The translations under genes were made by a program, and so were the position numbers. A stretch of DNA of 10,399 bases from Gemmatimonadota bacterium (lineage in GTDB: Bacteria > Orphanbacterota > Orphanbacteria > Orphanbacterales > Orphanbacteraceae). This document shows positions 1 through 5,878 of the stretch, one piece after another (position 1 is the first letter of the stretch; every line of letters starts with the position of its first letter). Location: assembly GCA_013002425.1 (NCBI GenBank), contig JABDJQ010000316.1, positions 1 through 10,399 of the forward strand, written 5' to 3'. The notes under the pieces were generated by a model. It saw only the letters and a list, made by a program, of their open reading frames with translations, made no database searches and was not told the origin of the DNA.

Positions 1-791
1 AACAGCATGCCGTCGATCTCCTTGCGGTCGGCCGTGTTCACGTGAAAGCTGCTCTCGCGCGAGATCGACTTCGGCACTTCGCGCTCTTCGACGACGGCGG
101 TATCTTCGCCGCGGCATCTTCGATACAGAATTTCGCCGTGCGAATGAAAAAGATCGGTGAGGGCCTCGAGCGGCATGTTGCGCAGATCAGCAATGGTGCG
201 AATTCTGAGCCGCTCGAGAATATCGCCGTAGCGAAACCCTACACCGGGCAAATCACGGATCGGGAAGCGGCCCACGAAATCGGACTCGTCGCCGGGAGGC
301 ACATAGCCGAGCCCGTCCGGTTTCGCTCCCTTCCCCGCTAAACGGGCGACCATGCGGCTCGATCCGATTCCGACCGTGAGCGGCAGGCCCGTTTCGGCGC
401 GTACGCGCTTCCGAAGCCAGTCGCCGATCTGAATCGGGGCGCCGTAGAGCCGCTCGGTGCCCGTCAGTTCGACGTACGCGTCGTCGAGAAACGTCTCGAC
501 GTTCGGTGAAACTTCGCGCAGAAGATCGAAGATCTTGAGCGCCACCGCTCGGTACGTCGGCTGGGATCCCTCGAGTATGACCACATCCGGACAGAGACGA
601 CGCGCCCGCGAAAGGGGCATGCCGTTGTGCAGTCCGCGCGCGCGAGCCACGTAGCAGCAGCTTGCGATGACACCCGCTCCGACGATGACCGGCCGGTCCA
701 TCAGTTTCGGATTGAGCGCCTTCTCGACCGATGCGAAGAACGAGTCGAAGTCGACATGCATGATCCAATGTTTTGTCGGCTTCTCTCTCAA
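1..791 (-). CDS. dinB: Y-family DNA polymerase (DNA polymerase IV-like), 3' end missing
   Basis: This is a translesion DNA polymerase of the DinB/UmuC (Y) family. About 263 N-terminal residues are visible; the C-terminal little-finger domain lies beyond the left edge. The N-terminus reads MHVDFDSFFASVE, giving the first catalytic Asp (D14 from the TTG start) and the FF steric gate (18-19). It is followed by the finger motif RARGLHNGMPLSRA, the palm motif FLDDAYVELTGTERLYG (about 101-117), and a helix-hairpin-helix thumb around FPIRDLPGVGFRYG. The usual palm signature is S(I/L)DEAY; here the second acidic ligand is Asp (D104), not Glu. I prefer the TTG at 791-789 because GGAG lies 8 bases upstream, while the ATG at 761-759 has no clear ribosome site; the ATG is a possible alternative. 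The gene starts 2 bases after the stop of the small upstream gene, so the two are probably cotranscribed. The family is certain; orthology to E. coli dinB is not. Confidence 0.9.
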   Translation of the reverse strand, partial: MREKPTKHWIMHVDFDSFFASVEKALNPKLMDRPVIVGAGVIASCCYVARARGLHNGMPLSRARRLCPDVVILEGSQPTYRAVALKIFDLLREVSPNVETFLDDAYVELTGTERLYGAPIQIGDWLRKRVRAETGLPLTVGIGSSRMVARLAGKGAKPDGLGYVPPGDESDFVGRFPIRDLPGVGFRYGDILERLRIRTIADLRNMPLEALTDLFHSHGEILYRRCRGEDTAVVEEREVPKSISRESSFHVNTADRKEIDGML

Positions 792-793
792 AC

Positions 794-1048
794 TCAGCTC
801 TCCAGCATCACGAAGTCGAGATGCCAGCTCAGGTCCGCGCTGTCGAGGTGCATCTGGTAGACGTCGCCCGACTCCACCGAAACGGAGAAGTAGTAGAGCT
901 TCCGCCCCCCCTCCCGATCTTCCCAGCGCAGGTTGACTTTCAGCACGCGATGCTTCTGCCCGTTACGCAGGAAGAGAAGAGGAGTTACCTTCGCGCCTTC
1001 GAAATCGGCACGTACCTTGATGCGTTCCTTGATCGGTTCGACGCGCAT
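794..1048 (-). CDS. Small DUF6504-like protein next to the Y-family polymerase
   Basis: This is an 84-residue soluble protein with no signal peptide or membrane segment. The pattern is a basic N-terminus (MRVEPIKERIKVRADF), then FLRNGQKHRVLKVNLRW, YYFSVSVESGDVYQMHLD and a final SWHLDFVML. The order of F.R.G...RV..V...W, then YF.V....G..Y...., then W.L resembles the DUF6504 family as I remember it. Those are short all-beta proteins often encoded beside error-prone or Y-family DNA polymerases. Function is unknown. The start ATG has GAGGA about 9 bases upstream. The gene is first in an operon with dinB, and its stop lies 2 bases before the polymerase TTG start, so translational coupling and a role in translesion synthesis or its control are plausible inferences. 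The family call is from memory and moderately secure; the reading frame is well supported by its start, ribosome site, promoter and tight spacing. Confidence 0.7.
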   Translation of the reverse strand: MRVEPIKERIKVRADFEGAKVTPLLFLRNGQKHRVLKVNLRWEDREGGRKLYYFSVSVESGDVYQMHLDSADLSWHLDFVMLES

Positions 1049-1077
1049 TGTGTGGGTTCCTCGATCCAGTGAAGGAG

Positions 1078-1106
1078 AGTTTACTGCACGGATGTTTAGT
1101 GGTCAA
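1078..1106 (-). promoter_or_regulatory. Sigma70-like promoter of the DUF6504-dinB operon
   Basis: On the minus strand a -35 box TTGACC (1106-1101, 5 of 6 to consensus) is followed by a 17-base spacer and a -10 box TAAACT (1083-1078, 4 of 6). Transcription would begin near 1071, leaving a leader of about 22 bases with a GAGGA ribosome site before the ATG at 1048. I see no E. coli-type LexA box (CTGT-N8-ACAG) at the promoter, so SOS control cannot be claimed from this sequence. Confidence 0.6.
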
Positions 1107-1128
1107 TCGGGAATGTGAGCCCGGAGCG

Positions 1129-1159
1129 AAAAAAGTGCGCAGCGGGCGAGGCGGGCGCA
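1129..1159 (-). terminator. Possible intrinsic terminator downstream of bioY
   Basis: On the minus strand TGCGC (1159-1155) can pair with GCGCA (1140-1136) around a 14-base GC-rich loop, and a run of six T follows (1134-1129). It lies about 105 bases past the bioY stop and just upstream of the dinB operon promoter, where a terminator would separate the two units. The stem is short, so termination may be weak. The rest of the 1160-1264 gap is GC-rich sequence with no gene that I can support. Confidence 0.4.
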
Positions 1160-1264
1160 GAAACGCAGTGCGGGCGCGGGTTTGGGGCGCGGCGGTCGAG
1201 GCGCGGGTTTCGGGGAGCAGCAAAGACCGCGAGCGGCGACGGACGTCCTCCCGGCCCGCGAGTG

Positions 1265-1852
1265 CTACTTCTTCGCCGCGCCGAGAAGTTTCCAGCCGAC
1301 CGGAAGGAGCGCCGCCGCGAGCACGATCTTGAAGACGGCGCCGGGCACGAACGGTGCGAAGCCGAGAGCGAGCACCTGCTCCGCGCCGACGAAACGGGCG
1401 AGCCAGGTGCAGCCGAAGAGGAAGATGAACGCGGTACCGATGGTCATCGCGAGCGCGGACGGCACGAACCTGCGGTCCCACCCGCGCTCGGCGAGCAGAC
1501 CCACGACGAACGCGGCGATGATGAACCCGAAGATGTACCCCCCGGTCGGGCCGAGCAGCACGGGCAGGCCGAAACGTCCCTGGGCGAACACGGGAAGACC
1601 GGCAGCCCCCTCCATCGCGTAGGCCAGCATGGCGAGCGCGCCGCGCTTCGAACCGAGCAGCGCGCCGACAAGCACGACCGCGAACGTCTGCCCCGTGACC
1701 GGCACCGGGCTCAGCGGGAGCGCGAACGCGACCTGGGCGCAGAGCGCGGTCAGGATCGACCCGCCCACAATCAGGAGCAGGTCGTAGAGGCGCGCGTTCT
1801 TCGCGGCTGCGGGACGGAAAAGGTCGGCGTACGTGACGTTCGCACCGGTCAT
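1265..1852 (-). CDS. bioY: Biotin transporter substrate-binding subunit BioY (ECF family S component)
   Basis: This 195-residue integral membrane protein is the S component that binds biotin in ECF-type vitamin importers of the inner membrane. Length and hydrophobic pattern (about six membrane segments) match BioY. The family hallmarks are visible: PLSPVPVTGQTFAVVLVGALLG (about 46-67) and LLGPTGGYIFGFIIAAFVVG in the middle of the protein. The chosen ATG at 1852 has AAGGAG 6 bases upstream. The frame stays open upstream, but that part lies antisense to tetR and looks noncoding. No BioM/BioN (EcfA/EcfT) genes are adjacent, so this BioY either works alone or uses an energising module encoded elsewhere. 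It is transcribed divergently from a TetR-family regulator across a 28-bp palindrome, so repression by that regulator is likely. Its leader would be about 155 bases. Confidence 0.95.
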   Translation of the reverse strand: MTGANVTYADLFRPAAAKNARLYDLLLIVGGSILTALCAQVAFALPLSPVPVTGQTFAVVLVGALLGSKRGALAMLAYAMEGAAGLPVFAQGRFGLPVLLGPTGGYIFGFIIAAFVVGLLAERGWDRRFVPSALAMTIGTAFIFLFGCTWLARFVGAEQVLALGFAPFVPGAVFKIVLAAALLPVGWKLLGAAKK

Positions 1853-2012
1853 CGAGATCTCCTTGGTAATCGAAGCGGAACTTCTTCGCGAATTTCCCCC
1901 ATTCTCCCCGGGAGCCCGGCTGGAGGCAAGGGGAAATCGGGGCGTGGCCGGGCGGCTGGCCGGGCGGCCGACCCTTTCCCGGGCCGGTGGTAGCGCGTTT
2001 TTCGAATTTTCC
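1853..2012 (-). other. Untranslated leader of bioY with a 12-bp tandem repeat
   Basis: About 160 bases separate the palindrome from the bioY ATG. The stretch contains two tandem copies of TGGCCGGGCGGC (1945-1956 and 1957-1968). These are flanked by a complementary pair, GGGAAA (1931-1936) and TTTCCC (1975-1980), so the transcript could fold into a long GC-rich stem. I do not recognise a known riboswitch. The only other signal is the AAGGAG ribosome site just before bioY. Confidence 0.4.
1945..1968. repeat. Two tandem copies of a 12-bp GC-rich unit
   Basis: TGGCCGGGCGGC occurs twice back to back without mismatch, inside the bioY leader. It is short and could reflect replication slippage. It may also help form the predicted leader stem. 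Confidence 0.7.
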
Positions 2013-2041
2013 TTGATAGTAAGTAAACGTTTACTTACTAT
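2013..2041 (+). promoter_or_regulatory. Promoter of tetR and the RIC gene, overlapping the operator
   Basis: The -35 box TTGATA (2013-2018, 5 of 6) and the -10 box TACTAT (2036-2041, 4 of 6) are 17 bases apart. Transcription would start about 7 bases after the -10, at 2048-2049. That is the A of the tetR ATG, which has no ribosome site before it, so a leaderless message is predicted. Nearly the whole promoter lies inside the 28-bp palindrome, so a bound repressor would block RNA polymerase. Confidence 0.65.
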
Positions 2042-2042
2042 C
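2015..2042. promoter_or_regulatory. Perfect 28-bp palindrome, probable operator of the adjacent TetR regulator
   Basis: The left half GATAGTAAGTAAAC is followed directly by its exact reverse complement, with no spacer and no mismatch; the centre is between 2028 and 2029. It is an AT-rich island in GC-rich DNA, lies between divergent bioY and tetR, and covers the predicted tetR core promoter. Both arms carry a TACTAT -10-like hexamer, one per strand. A site of this length and symmetry is typical for a TetR-family dimer or pair of dimers, so autorepression together with repression of bioY is the simplest reading. Binding itself is an inference. Confidence 0.85.
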
Positions 2043-2044
2043 TC
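2016..2044 (-). promoter_or_regulatory. Possible bioY promoter inside the same palindrome
   Basis: Because the palindrome is symmetric, the minus strand also carries TACTAT (2021-2016) as a -10-like box. A weaker -35 candidate, GAGATA (2044-2039, 3 of 6), is 17 bases upstream. Transcription would start near 2009. The bioY promoter could lie elsewhere in the leader, but I found no better candidate. Confidence 0.4.
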
Positions 2045-2048
2045 GGCT

Positions 2049-2660
2049 ATGAGCGCAACAGACAGGACAAGAGCACCGCGCAAAACGAAGGGCGAGCGCC
2101 GGGACGACATCGCATTCGCCGCCCTCCGCGTTCTGGGCCGCGGCGGGCGCAAGGCGCTCACGATCGCAAACCTCGCGGAAGAGGTCGGATTCACGAACGG
2201 CGCCCTCTACCGCCACTATGCGTCGATCGAACACATCGTCGCGGAGGCGGCTCTGATCACGATCGAGGCCGTGGAAGACACGTTTCCACCCTCCACATAT
2301 CCTGCCCTCCCGCGGCTCATGCTTCTTGCCCGCGAACGCGTGAACACGCTGGCGGGTAACGCGGGGCACGCCTGGATGCTTCGCTCCGAACAGGCGCCGG
2401 AACTGCTGCCGGAAATGACGGTCACCCAGCTTCGCGGGCTCGTGCGACGATCGCGCGACTACGTCCTGCGCGCGATTCGCGAAGGAAGCGAAGCGGGGAC
2501 GATTCGAAGCGATATCGCGCCCGAACAGCTGACCGTCATCGTAATGGGAACGATTCACGCATTGACGGGCGCCGGACCGCAATCGGGCTCCGCGCACGCC
2601 GATGCAACGAAAACACTCGATGCACTGGAAACGGTGCTGACATCAGGGAGAGAACAATGA
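2049..2660 (+). CDS. TetR/AcrR-family transcriptional regulator
   Basis: This is a 203-residue one-component repressor. The N-terminal DNA-binding domain spans about residues 16-63, with the helix-turn-helix LTIANLAEEVGFTNGALYRHYASIEHI (about 37-61), including the typical G-LYRHY recognition-helix pattern. The remaining roughly 140 residues are a helical ligand-binding and dimer domain that is variable in this family, so the ligand cannot be read from sequence. There is no cysteine anywhere in the protein, which argues against direct thiol, Fe-S or nitrosyl sensing. The ATG at 2049 has no ribosome site and coincides with the predicted transcription start. In-frame codons upstream run through the palindrome and are not supported. 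The gene overlaps the next one by ATGA, so it is cotranscribed and probably translationally coupled with the RIC gene. Likely targets are itself, RIC and the divergent bioY. Confidence 0.9.
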   Translation: MSATDRTRAPRKTKGERRDDIAFAALRVLGRGGRKALTIANLAEEVGFTNGALYRHYASIEHIVAEAALITIEAVEDTFPPSTYPALPRLMLLARERVNTLAGNAGHAWMLRSEQAPELLPEMTVTQLRGLVRRSRDYVLRAIREGSEAGTIRSDIAPEQLTVIVMGTIHALTGAGPQSGSAHADATKTLDALETVLTSGREQ

Positions 2661-3325
2661 CGATCACGAGCGACATGCGCGTCGGCAAACTGGCCGCCAG
2701 CAACCCGGCGGTCACGCGCGTCTATCACCGCTACGGGATTGACTTCTGCTGCGGCGGCGGCAAGCCGCTGCAGACGGTGTGCGATGAGAAAGGGATCGAC
2801 ACGCAGAAGCTGCTCGCGGAAATCGAGCAGGAGCTGGCCACGAGCGATTCGACAGAAACGAACTGGGAAGAGCAGCCGCTTACGGATCTCATCTCGCACA
2901 TCCTCGCGACGTATCACGTGCCGCTCAAGGAGGAACTGCCGCGTCTCGAACAGATGGCGCGCAAGGTCGTGGCCGCGCACGGGCCGCGCGATCCGGAGCG
3001 CCTCGCCGAGTTGCTCGCCGTGTATGTCGAGTTGAAGAACGAGCTCGAAGTGCATATGGCGAAAGAAGAGCAGATCCTGTTTCCGATGATCGAGCAGGGC
3101 CACGGCGCGGCGAGTTCGCCGATCGCCGTCATGGAACACGAGCACGAGGCGGCGGGAACGGCTCTCCGACGCCTGCGCGAACTGTCCGACAACTACACGC
3201 TGCCGGAGGATGCGTGCACCACATGGCGCGCGCTCTGGCACGGGCTCGAGACGCTGGAGAGCAACATGCACCAGCACATTCATCTCGAGAACAACATTCT
3301 GTTTCCGCGTTCGCTCGCGCAGTAG
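2657..3325 (+). CDS. Iron-sulfur cluster repair di-iron protein (RIC / ScdA / YtfE family)
   Basis: This 222-residue cytoplasmic protein belongs to the family that repairs Fe-S clusters damaged by nitric oxide or oxidants. The N-terminal ScdA_N (DUF542) domain covers about residues 5-60 and carries the YGIDFCCGGG motif (C31, C32). A hemerythrin-like four-helix domain follows, with candidate di-iron ligands H87, H133 and E137 (H-x3-E), H161 or H163, and H207 and E211 (H-x3-E). The spacing matches the ligand set described for E. coli YtfE, and the length is normal. The ATG overlaps the tetR stop (ATGA), and a GGGAG ribosome site lies inside the end of tetR. The gene is therefore under the palindrome-controlled promoter. 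I left the gene name blank because scdA, ytfE and ric are all used for this family. Confidence 0.95.
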   Translation: MTITSDMRVGKLAASNPAVTRVYHRYGIDFCCGGGKPLQTVCDEKGIDTQKLLAEIEQELATSDSTETNWEEQPLTDLISHILATYHVPLKEELPRLEQMARKVVAAHGPRDPERLAELLAVYVELKNELEVHMAKEEQILFPMIEQGHGAASSPIAVMEHEHEAAGTALRRLRELSDNYTLPEDACTTWRALWHGLETLESNMHQHIHLENNILFPRSLAQ

Positions 3326-3327
3326 GC

Positions 3328-3363
3328 GACTTCGGCCGCAATCAGCGGCTCGCGGTCGAAGTC
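3328..3363. terminator. Two-part hairpin between convergent genes, possible bidirectional terminator
   Basis: GACTTCG (3328-3334) pairs with CGAAGTC (3357-3363). Inside it GCCGC (3335-3339) pairs with GCGGC (3345-3349) around an AATCA loop, leaving a 7-base bulge (3350-3356). It fills the 36-bp gap between the RIC stop and the TrpF-like stop and overlaps the latter. Position favours a shared terminator. No T-run follows on either strand, so intrinsic termination is uncertain. Confidence 0.45.
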
Positions 3364-4024
3364 AGAGGCTCGCGGCGTGCACGATCTCCGCAAACGTCGC
3401 GAGCTTCCGCTCGTCGAGTTCCTTCGCCGCGCCCGTACGCAATCCCGAACACACATCGACCCCGAACGGCCGCACGGCCGCGATCGCGGCGCCCACGTTG
3501 TCGGGGCTGAGGCCGCCCGCGAGATAGACGGGCACGCGCGCGGCTTCGACGATCGCGCGCGAGATCTCCCAGTTGTGAACACGCCCCGTGCCGCCGAGTT
3601 CCTTGACGGCGAGATCGGGGCGTCCGGAGTCGAGCAGGATCGCGTGAACGGAATCGCCGAGCGCGCGCACCTCGTCGATCGACTCCTCCCCCGTCACATG
3701 CACGACCTGCACGATCTTGACGCCCGGGAGCGCGGCGCGCAGATCCGCGTGCGTCCCGGTTGCGAGCGAGTCGACAAGCTGGATCGTGCTCGCTCCGAGC
3801 CGCCGCTGCTGCTCGATGATCGCGGGAGTGTCGCGCAATGACGTCAAGAGAAACGAGTCGACGCCGGGCGGCACGGCGTGCGCGAGTTCGCGAATCGTGT
3901 CTTCGGCGATCACGCCCGGCCCGCTCGGCATCGCCGAAACGAGACCCACGGCGCTCGCACCGTAGCGCACGGCAAGGTTGACCTCGGCCTGATTTAGTAT
4001 GCAGCAGACTTTGAATCGAATCAT
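3362..4024 (-). CDS. Divergent phosphoribosylanthranilate isomerase (TrpF)-like barrel protein
   Basis: This 220-residue protein is a TIM barrel of the TrpF family, whose founding member isomerises phosphoribosylanthranilate in tryptophan synthesis. Family marks are KVCCI at the N-terminus (C7 at the catalytic Cys position), AILLDS with D132 at the catalytic Asp position, the phosphate-binding GGTG (144-147) followed by NW, then AGGLSPDNV and VDVCSGL near the end. The loop after strand 2 reads VSAMPSGPGVI (about 29-39), where ordinary TrpF has the SPR.V motif whose Arg helps bind the anthranilate carboxylate. That makes it a divergent subgroup whose substrate may differ. No other trp gene is nearby. 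The ATG overlaps the nadE stop by 4 bases (ATGA), so it is translationally coupled to NAD synthetase. The family is confident; the TrpF reaction is not. Confidence 0.8.
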   Translation of the reverse strand: MIRFKVCCILNQAEVNLAVRYGASAVGLVSAMPSGPGVIAEDTIRELAHAVPPGVDSFLLTSLRDTPAIIEQQRRLGASTIQLVDSLATGTHADLRAALPGVKIVQVVHVTGEESIDEVRALGDSVHAILLDSGRPDLAVKELGGTGRVHNWEISRAIVEAARVPVYLAGGLSPDNVGAAIAAVRPFGVDVCSGLRTGAAKELDERKLATFAEIVHAASL

Positions 4025-5748
4025 ACGAACCGGTTCTCGGCCGAGTATCCGTTCGTAATCGGAATGCGGCGGCCGCGGCCGAACGCGCGGGGCGTGATCT
4101 TGATCGAAGGCGCGGCCTGGCGGCGCTTGTACTCGGCGCTTCGGACCATCTTCAGAATGCGATACACGGTTTCCTTCTCGCCGAACTCTTCGATCAGTTC
4201 CTCGGCGCTCATCTGCTTTTCGATGAAGCCCGCGAGCACGGCGTCGAGAAAATCGTAGGGCGGCAGCGAGTCGCTGTCCTTCTGATCGTGGCGCAGTTCG
4301 GCGGTAGGGGGGCGCTCGATCGTCGAAACGGGAATGAGTTCGCGGCCGGCCTCTTCGTTCCGCCATCGGCACACCTTGTAGACGAGCGTCTTGGGAACGT
4401 CGGCGATGACCGCGAGCCCTCCGCACATGTCGCCGTAGAGCGTGCAGTATCCGACGGCGCTTTCGCTCTTGTTCCCGGTGTTCAGCACGATCCAGCCGAA
4501 CTTGTTCGAGAGCGACATGAGCAGCGTGCCGCGCGCGCGCGCCTGAATGTTCTCTTCGGCGATTCCGCGTTCGGTCCCTTCGAACGGCACGGCGAGCGCG
4601 GTTTCGAACGCGTCGACCACGGGCCCGATCGGGATCTCCTCGAAGCGTATCCCGAGATTCTCCGCGAGTTTCTCGGCGTCGGTGCGCGTTCCCGTGCTCG
4701 TGAACTCGCTCGGCATCGTGACGCCGGTTACGTTCTCCGACCCGAGCGCGTCGGTCGCGATGGCGGCCACGAGCGCCGAATCGATCCCGCCCGAAAGCCC
4801 GATCACGGCTTTCGCGAAGCCGTTCTTGTGCAGGTAATCGCGCGTGCCGAGCACGAGCGCCTTGTACACTTCCTCTTCGAGCGGTTCGATCTCGGGGAGC
4901 GGCCGCACGGTAATCGGCGCGCGCTTCCGGTCGCCCCCGCCGCGCACGTCGAGCCGGAGCTCGTCCCAGTCGCACAGGTTCCGGTCGGCCGGCGGGTCGC
5001 CGCGTCCCTCCCGCCGCGTGAATTCGAGCGCCATGAAATCCTCTTCGAAGCGCTTCGCGCACTGCGTGATTTCGCCTTCGCTCGAAACGACCACGCTTCC
5101 GCCGTCGAACAGAATGTCGTCCTGGCCGCCGACGAGATTGACGTACGCGATCGGACTCTTCGTCCGCTTCGCGACCTCGCGCAGAATGTGGCGGCGGTCT
5201 TCGAACTTCGCGCGGGTGTACGGCGACGCGCTGATGTTCAGGACCGCATCGACATGCGCCGCGGCCGAGCACGTGGTCGGTTTCTCTTCGGCCCACCACG
5301 AATCCTCGCAGACGTGAAACCCGATCCGCAGGTCGTTCATCGTGAGAACGAGCCCCCGGTCGCCGGGCGTGAAGTAGCGCTTTTCGTCGAAGACGCCGTA
5401 GTTCGGCAGCAGCATCTTGTGATAGACGCCCTGAATCTTTCCGTGCTGCAGGATCGCGGCGGAATTGAAAAGGCCGGCCGGCGTGCGATGCGGGAAGCCG
5501 ATCACGACCGCGGTCTCTCCGACACGGCGCGCGATTTCGGCGACGGCCTCCTCGCAGTCGTGCACGAAGCGGGCGCGTTCGAGCAGATCCTCGGGGGAAT
5601 AGCCCGAAACCGTGAGCTCGGGGAACGCGATCAGATCGGGCTCGAGGCGCTCGGCTTCTTCGATGCCGGCCAGGATCCTGTGCGCGTTCCCGCGCAGATT
5701 CCCTACATGCGTATTGATCTGCGCAAGAACGATCCGGACGCCGCTCAT
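4021..5748 (-). CDS. nadE: Glutamine-dependent NAD+ synthetase
   Basis: This 575-residue enzyme makes NAD+ from nicotinate adenine dinucleotide, ATP and glutamine, the last step of NAD synthesis in the cytoplasm. The N-terminal nitrilase-fold glutaminase domain (about 1-270) shows the Glu-Lys-Cys triad: E44 in FPELTVSGY, K111 in YHKMLLPNYGVFDE and C147 in HVCEDSWW. The C-terminal synthetase domain (about 285-575) carries the ATP PP-loop LSGGIDSAL (318-326), then STGTRTDAE, LNTGNKSE and the YGDMCGGLAVIADV region. Length is normal for the two-domain bacterial form. The ATG at 5748 has AGGGGA 4 bases upstream. The frame overlaps the following TrpF-like gene by 4 bases, so they form a two-gene operon. 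The leader contains an 18-bp tandem repeat. Confidence 0.97.
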   Translation of the reverse strand: MSGVRIVLAQINTHVGNLRGNAHRILAGIEEAERLEPDLIAFPELTVSGYSPEDLLERARFVHDCEEAVAEIARRVGETAVVIGFPHRTPAGLFNSAAILQHGKIQGVYHKMLLPNYGVFDEKRYFTPGDRGLVLTMNDLRIGFHVCEDSWWAEEKPTTCSAAAHVDAVLNISASPYTRAKFEDRRHILREVAKRTKSPIAYVNLVGGQDDILFDGGSVVVSSEGEITQCAKRFEEDFMALEFTRREGRGDPPADRNLCDWDELRLDVRGGGDRKRAPITVRPLPEIEPLEEEVYKALVLGTRDYLHKNGFAKAVIGLSGGIDSALVAAIATDALGSENVTGVTMPSEFTSTGTRTDAEKLAENLGIRFEEIPIGPVVDAFETALAVPFEGTERGIAEENIQARARGTLLMSLSNKFGWIVLNTGNKSESAVGYCTLYGDMCGGLAVIADVPKTLVYKVCRWRNEEAGRELIPVSTIERPPTAELRHDQKDSDSLPPYDFLDAVLAGFIEKQMSAEELIEEFGEKETVYRILKMVRSAEYKRRQAAPSIKITPRAFGRGRRIPITNGYSAENRFV

Positions 5749-5764
5749 CGATTCCCCTCTCCGC

Positions 5765-5854
5765 TTCGTGTCGTAGCTCCGCCTGGTGTCGTAGCTCCGC
5801 TTCGTGCCGTACCCCGGCTTCGTGCCGTAGCTCCGCTTCGTGCCCCGCTCCGGC
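5765..5854. repeat. 18-bp tandem repeat, about five degenerate copies, in the nadE leader
   Basis: The unit TTCGTGCCGTAGCTCCGC repeats at 5765, 5783, 5801, 5819 and 5837. Copy 4 matches the unit, copy 1 differs by one base, copies 2 and 3 by a few, and copy 5 is degraded. It sits between nadE (minus) and the sulfatase-like gene (plus). The period is a multiple of three and several frames stay open, so it can be read as a hexapeptide repeat (RHEAEL-like on the minus strand), but no gene call there is supported. It looks like a small variable-number repeat. Confidence 0.85.
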
Positions 5855-5878
5855 CGCTGTTCCGGTTGCCGTGCCCTC

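Noticed and set aside
1078..1100. GTTTACT over the dinB -10 resembles part of the TetR operator half-site, and GTTTA occurs twice
   Set aside because: Only 7 bases match the half-site and there is no inverted partner, so control of dinB by the TetR protein cannot be supported.
1115..1993. Long plus-strand open frame antisense to bioY
   Set aside because: It is highly charged and low in complexity (rich in Arg, Glu, Asp, Gly and His), as expected from GC-rich antisense frames. It has no recognisable domain and covers the strongly supported bioY.
1853..2012. Possible riboswitch upstream of bioY
   Set aside because: No known vitamin riboswitch motif is recognisable, and control by the palindrome and TetR regulator explains the arrangement better.
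2015..2042. Palindrome as a transcription terminator or a mobile-element inverted repeat
   Set aside because: It has no loop or GC-rich stem suited to a terminator, lies between divergent gene starts, and there is no transposase or target duplication nearby.
5765..5854. CRISPR array
   Set aside because: The 18-bp units are directly adjacent with no spacers, the copies are degenerate, and no cas gene is present.
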